Shown here: in pieces, positions 59,241-64,000 of the stretch | How positions within the stretch are numbered: position 1 is the first letter of the stretch | Layout of the letters: every line of letters begins with the position of its first letter | Assembly: GCA_000467715.1 (NCBI GenBank) | Contig: AJFK01000890.1 | Coordinates: forward strand, 1-64,000 | DNA length: 64,000 nt | DNA from: Hysterium pulicare CBS 123377 | Taxonomy: Eukaryota; Ascomycota; Dothideomycetes; Hysteriales; Hysteriaceae | Direction: 5' to 3' | Translations under genes and position numbers: made by a program | Notes under the pieces: model-generated | What the model was told of the DNA's origin: nothing | Databases searched by the model: none | The model's input: only the letters and a program-made list of their open reading frames with translations

Positions 59241-61391
59241 GTGGCAGAATATGCCACAAGAAAAACATGTGGCTGTTGATGAAGACTTCCTTGGGTGGAG
59301 GTTGGGTGTCGCACATGGATGCGGAAAAGTGCTTTCTAACTACACGCCCATCTGCTATGTCTATGGGTGCATGTTTCATGGACGGAATTGGATAGATGGA
59401 TATCCACGACTTCCAATTTACTCACAGTGACGAACGAACGATGTCTACGATCGATCAAACCCTTTCTGGATGGATTCTGGATTCTGATAGTCAATCCCTT
59501 CTTCACCTTCGTCCGAATACCCCCTACCTAATCGATGAACCAACCCTGCGTCTTCCAACTATCCAGTTCTTTCCCACTCCACGAGCTCAGTCGATCTTCC
59601 CACTGAGCACCCACTTCTTTTCAGCATTCGACGATTAAGGAAGCGACCAGTTTTTATTGCATTGATGGAATTTCTGCTTTCCTTTTTCTCCGTCTTTTCC
59701 TGCATATTTGGCCTCTACCAAAAATGGAGCTGTGCCCGGCTGGTGTTTAAAGTTTTTTGAGTTTCAAGGTTGCTTGTTCTGCATTTGTCGGGTTCGTATT
59801 GACTTCAGCGAATGATGAGTTAGCTAGCTAGTCTGAGCGATTGAGGTAGGCGGCCTCCTTTGAGTTTGTTGCTGCGGTAGCAGTAGCGGCAGCAAATGAG
59901 GTTTTCGTTCTAGTGTATAATACCTATGGAATTCATGATGGATTGTCGATATACTTGAGCTCTTGCTATTGGAGTGATGAACATGAATCGGCTTGCTTTT
60001 ATGGTATGTTCCGCCCGTCTATCCGATAGGTAGCTTTCGCTACTCTAACTCTCGCGATCATATCAAACATTGATCGAATGGGAAGAGGTGGAATCGCAAG
60101 TCGGGAGGATGTAAAGTTGGGAGAAAAGAGCGGCATCAAGGAGGTTGAGTACACATATTTTGGTGAGTCCACCCACCGAAAGGCGCGGGGTTGTAGTTTT
60201 TACTACAATGAGAGATACAGCAGATTACGAGATCCCAATCGGCCAAACTTGCGGTACATGGCTGCGTCGGTGTTCTCGGACACCAAGTGAGCGAGAGCTA
60301 GAAATCCATCCAGGCAATGTGGATGAGCATCTCAACCAGACTCGCCCATATATCCTGCCATTTGTGACTGATTGAAAGGACAATACAAAATTTGCACTTT
60401 TAGCTTCCATACATGCAAGTGGCAAATTCATGCAAGGCTGAAGTCTACCTACAAGGCGTATTTTCTACAGTCACTGCCAGCTGGCAGTCGCCGGGAGTCT
60501 ACTTACAAAACTAGGCTATCTCTACGTCAGTTTCCCATCTCTGCTGTAGCTAAACTTTGACGAAAGAGAAGAAGAAGAAGAAGAAGAAGTAGAAGGAAGA
60601 GAAGGAAATAGAGAAGAGAGAAGGAGAAGGAGAAAAAAAAAGAAGAAGGAGAAGAAGAAGAAAGAGAGAAAAAAAGGAGAGAAGAGAAACAAAAAAAGGA
60701 GATACCAGCAGTAAGGATGACAAGCCTCCTGGATCTCTTCAGATACCGATTGTGCTCGCAAAAACGGACTCGTTCACCTGGACTTAGGGATGTGTAGACC
60801 TTTAAGCGCATGTAGGTTCTGACTCTTCTGCGCTATAATTCATGTTGCCCGCGACTACTTGGGATCTTGTCTAGTGATGATAAATCCGCACAGAAACATG
60901 GCTTGGGCTGGTCGAGTAGCAATGCACTCACAGAAGTTAGCTCGCTTTATTGAAAGCGTCGCAGTCTTGAAGCTACTCAGTCTCGAAAACGCCCGTATAA
61001 GTATTATAAATCCGTGTTCTTCGTGTCACAGAGTCCGTTGCCATGTATGGGTGGCAAATCTATAACAACTATGTGCCTTACTACTACAAGGCCCTGGTCC
61101 TAGCTACGCTGAACCAGCCCAACCAATAAATATCAGCCTTTTTTGACCTGCATCTAACCATATATGAAGTGAGCACCATCAAACAGTCACGAAAGTATGA
61201 TTCCCCGCCCTACCCTATCAATCTATTATATGACTTCAACGTTCGAGTTCCGGCAGTTCCAGATCGATACTCAAATGCCGACATACCAGAGCTAGCGGTA
61301 TAGCCTTGCTCTCACCGAATTCCGCTTTCTTATATACTGGGTGCGTTACTCTCTCCTAAAGCTTGACTTCTTGAACCACTGTTGTATCAAG
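59241..61391. other. Gene-poor stretch with polypurine tract
   Basis: 3' region of bimA, then about 2 kb without a gene I can support. Contains the simple-sequence tract listed next. Confidence 0.45.
60561..60702 (+). repeat. Polypurine (GAA/GGA-rich) tract
   Basis: About 140 bases almost entirely A and G on the plus strand, starting with pure GAA repeats and drifting to GGAGAA and A-runs. Apparent frames on the opposite strand (Ser/Phe/Leu repeats) are an artefact of this. Confidence 0.85.
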
Positions 61392-62458
61392 ATGCGCGCC
61401 GCAGTCGTCCTCCTAGCAGGCACAGCCGTCGCCCTCACGGATATCGAACATAAGCCATTCATGCGCAAAAATATCGACCCAATCATCTTTCCAGGGAGAT
61501 ATGTTTCTCATATGCATTCGTTCTACGGCTCTGATGCAGTCACCAAGGATTTGCCAACCACAGAGCAGCTGCAACAGGGTTGTCCTTCGGGCGAAAACCC
61601 GAATGATCTCTCCGTATACTGTACGTTCGTTCCCAAGGACGACGCTGCGCATTCCCAGAGCCCTCAGAACATCTCACGAGTATTAGAGACTAACAAAAGC
61701 TTTCCAAGGGGCTCCTACTCTCTATTACGTGAACGGCGACAACTATACCGAAGTTCTTCCCGCAACCTTCAAAACGTACTACGAAAACATCGACGCAGCC
61801 GAGATCCCCTTCCCTGCAAACTTCCACGCCGTCGCCGGAAATGCAACTGCCAAGTCCCAGTCCGACATCGACGAGAAGGTAACAGCCATCACCTGGTGGT
61901 GTGACGCCGGACCCGAAGACAGGGACAGTAGACCGAGAGCCGCCCTCCCGCGAGTGACTTGTAGCGCGCATATGCAAGCCATTCTCCGATTCCCGGACTG
62001 CGTGAATCCGGATGATCTGAGCAAGTATACGTACGCTGCGGCTAACGGAGGGCGTTGCCCTGCGGGGATGAAGAGGATGCCGAGTCTGCGCTTTTCGATT
62101 CGGTATGATACGCGTAAAGCGATTCCGCAGGGTTGGACTGGTGTACCGCCGATGAAGTTGGCATGCGGAGAGGTGAGCATCTGATATTTCTAAGTCCGTC
62201 TAATTGTTTAGTAGGACATGGAGATAGCTGACATGTAGAAAGATGGGTGAGGGATATTGCTTCCACGGAGACTTCATCAATGGCTGGTTCGATGATGCGG
62301 CGAAGAACATGTTGAAAGCAAAGGGTCAGAGTTTCATGAGAATAGATGGAGATCATGGCAATGGAAAGCAGTTCAGCAAGTGCAAGGCGAAAGACGCGGA
62401 TCCTACCGGCGGCACTAGTGATTATAAGGAGAGCTTGGTGATGATGGGACATACTTAA
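61392..62458 (+). CDS. Secreted DUF1996-domain protein
   Basis: Exons 61392-61620, 61709-62172 and 62243-62458 give 302 residues. The signal peptide MRAAVVLLAGTAVAL leads to the DUF1996 pattern: DPIIFPGRYVSHMHSFYGSD (His-rich HMHxFxG), CPSGENPNDLSVYWAPTLYY (across the first splice), AAANGGRCPAGMKRMPSLRF, and GYCFHGDFINGWFDDA. This family is widespread in secreted fungal proteins. The conserved His residues suggest metal binding, but the reaction is unknown. The last intron needs the AAG acceptor at 62242, since the TAG five bases earlier shifts the frame into a stop. Confidence 0.85.
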
Positions 62459-62943
62459 TGGAATCGGCCAAATATCATTGGAATCTGTTCACCATAAATG
62501 GCAACGTCGCGACGATTTCTATAGCATTGCTCCTAGACAAGTTAGCGTTGCGAACCCGAATTTAAGCGTTGGAATAAGACTCTGGTTGCGTACATTAGGC
62601 CTCCTTTAGAGCTTACTTAAGACTGCTTATGTATATCCAATGCTGACGCGCTAGGACGCAATGTGAGTAAGGATTCCAGGTCCTCTCAGCACTAAGAGTG
62701 ATCTGGAAGCCGAATGGATCCTTTTGACGGTAGCACTTCGAGAGTTGCAGGGTTGATACCAGTTGGACCTTGCCGTCGTGCGTACTGAGGCATAGTACAC
62801 AAGACCATGATCGTACTGTAACAGCTACGCCTTTTAAACCTTTCGTCAGCCAAACTTGCAATTCAGTCTCTCTTAACCCTTCCCTCTCTTCCTCTTCAAG
62901 TCTCTCTACCTCTCATCATAACGCCTCTCTCAAACCACACAAA
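62459..62943. other. Spacer, nothing recognised
   Basis: A CT-rich leader precedes the next start codon. No other feature. Confidence 0.4.
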
Positions 62944-63185
62944 ATGTCACATCCAGCTACCTCCCCAAACCCCTCCAACCCCTCCAACCTCCCACCGCGC
63001 TACCAAATCCGTCAGATAGCTCCCGAGCATCTAACCTGGGTAACATCCATCGTCATGCACTCGGGGTTTGTGATGGGAGAGTGTGAGGCGAGTGATGAAG
63101 GTATGCCTACATGTCGTGTTCTAGACATCGCGTAGCTGTCGTCGTGTCGCCATTCTCTCAATATCTACTTGTTTCGCAGGATAGC
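62944..63185 (+). pseudogene. Truncated small gene, unrecognised
   Basis: A good-looking first exon (MSHPATSPNPSNPSNLPPRY, then QIRQIAPEHLTWVTSIVMHS) ends at a GTATGC donor at 63101. The acceptor at 63179 leads at once to a stop codon. The N-terminus resembles the opening of a common fungal family of unnamed enzymes (RYxIRxLxPxHLxWxxxIV), but the rest is missing. Probably a relic. Confidence 0.35.
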
Positions 63186-64000
63186 AGAAGAATCAAAGAA
63201 AATCCTTTCAATATGATCCTAGAATCCATCATCATTATATGTGCACTGTAGAAAGTCTTACAAATACAATTAAACTTCTTTACTTATCAAAATGGTAGTC
63301 GTGAGACATTTCGAATCAAATCCTATTCAAACCGACTCTGTAATAACCTGAGCATGCTCAGCGTTGCTCAGTAAATAGAAGCACTCTACATTTGTTAAAC
63401 TGAGTTGCTTGTGTCGATGTTAATGGTGCAGTAGGTGTGAAATAGTTGCCGAACGAATGCCCCGCTATATTGCACTACCATTGGCCCTTCTTTCATGGAG
63501 ACGCTCTCTTATTTTCGTTAGGGACATATGCAAAACAACTCTTCTGCTTCTCCACGACAGGCTTCGTCGAGTGGTATGATTCCTGCTTTGGATGACCAAA
63601 ATTTCGGGAAAAATTATGATAGTCCTATCTACTCTGGTGCTAGGGTTTTATGGAGGCCATTTGGGCTTGGTGAAAGTGATGAGAGCTAGTTCCCATCATC
63701 AAGCCTGCATAGAAAGTGGTTACCTAGTTATACAAAGCCTGCGTAGGTTTTATATACACAAGGCTTAGTGTTACAAGCAACATACAGGCTCCCCCGGAGA
63801 GGATTGGCGATATTCTAAGGTTGAACTTGATGAAGCGTACTGCAGAATTACTAGATGTACCAAATGCAATCGCAATGAATTCGGCTCTCCATGAAATTGC
63901 CGAGGATCCATATGGCAGCTTGTCGCCATCTTGTTCTTCCAGCTTTGCAGTTGTAGGACTATGCTCAAGATCTTTAGATGCTGCTCTCTTTCAGAAAACA
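63186..64000. other. AT-leaning end of window, nothing recognised
   Basis: No convincing frame, RNA gene or repeat. Confidence 0.4.

Noticed and set aside
60522-60811. Ser/Phe/Leu-repeat frames on the minus strand
   Set aside because: Artefact of the polypurine tract.
1-64000. CRISPR arrays, operons and bacterial-type signals
   Set aside because: None seen. The gene structure is eukaryotic throughout. No LTR, capsid-bearing or DNA-transposon element could be supported by terminal repeats or coding motifs.

Overview
The window looks like nuclear DNA of a filamentous ascomycete (Pezizomycotina, probably Leotiomycetes; the class is an inference from overall protein resemblance). Support comes from many short GT-AG introns of about 48-110 nt, conserved single-copy genes of the Whi3, BimA/Cdc27, Bot1/mS45 and Snd2/TMEM208 families, and fungus-specific families (DUF7820, DUF1996, fungal rhodopsin-like membrane proteins, Fungal_N/ULD/zinc-finger proteins). 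No tool was run: exon borders come from reading splice signals and frames by eye, and family names from remembered motifs.

Layout. 0-6.7 kb: C-terminal part of a ZNFX1/Hrr1-type helicase, then a large gene joining a Fungal_N-like domain, a ubiquitin-like domain and several C2H2 fingers. 6.9-13.5 kb: an SDR, a frame-broken glyoxalase-like gene, a DUF7820-type membrane protein and a cytochrome P450. 16-23 kb: a three-helix membrane protein, an LPA acyltransferase and a four-helix membrane protein. 24.8-37.5 kb: a candidate specialised-metabolism cluster made of a cupin, a P450, a secreted BBE-type FAD oxidase, an SDR, a UbiA-type prenyltransferase with both Asp-rich motifs, a rhodopsin-like receptor and a second BBE-type oxidase. 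No PKS, NRPS or classical terpene synthase lies in the window.

37.5-42.2 kb holds a tandem, partly decayed array of an unrecognised gene family: one broken copy with a GIY-YIG-like motif and a region resembling the uracil-DNA-glycosylase fold, a fragment of an acidic tail, and one intact 435-residue copy of the C-terminal module. At 42.67 kb lies the most striking object: a tRNA-Pro(AGG) gene with an ordinary 18-nt anticodon-loop intron and also a 53-nt D-loop insertion that carries every hallmark of a spliceosomal intron.

43-50 kb holds a small glyoxalase-like gene and then a long gene-poor stretch with a GC-rich island. 50.4-59.2 kb is conserved housekeeping territory: whi3, mS45 (bot1), snd2 and bimA, the last two divergent from a shared promoter. 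59.2-64 kb is sparse, with a polypurine tract, a secreted DUF1996 protein and a truncated small gene.
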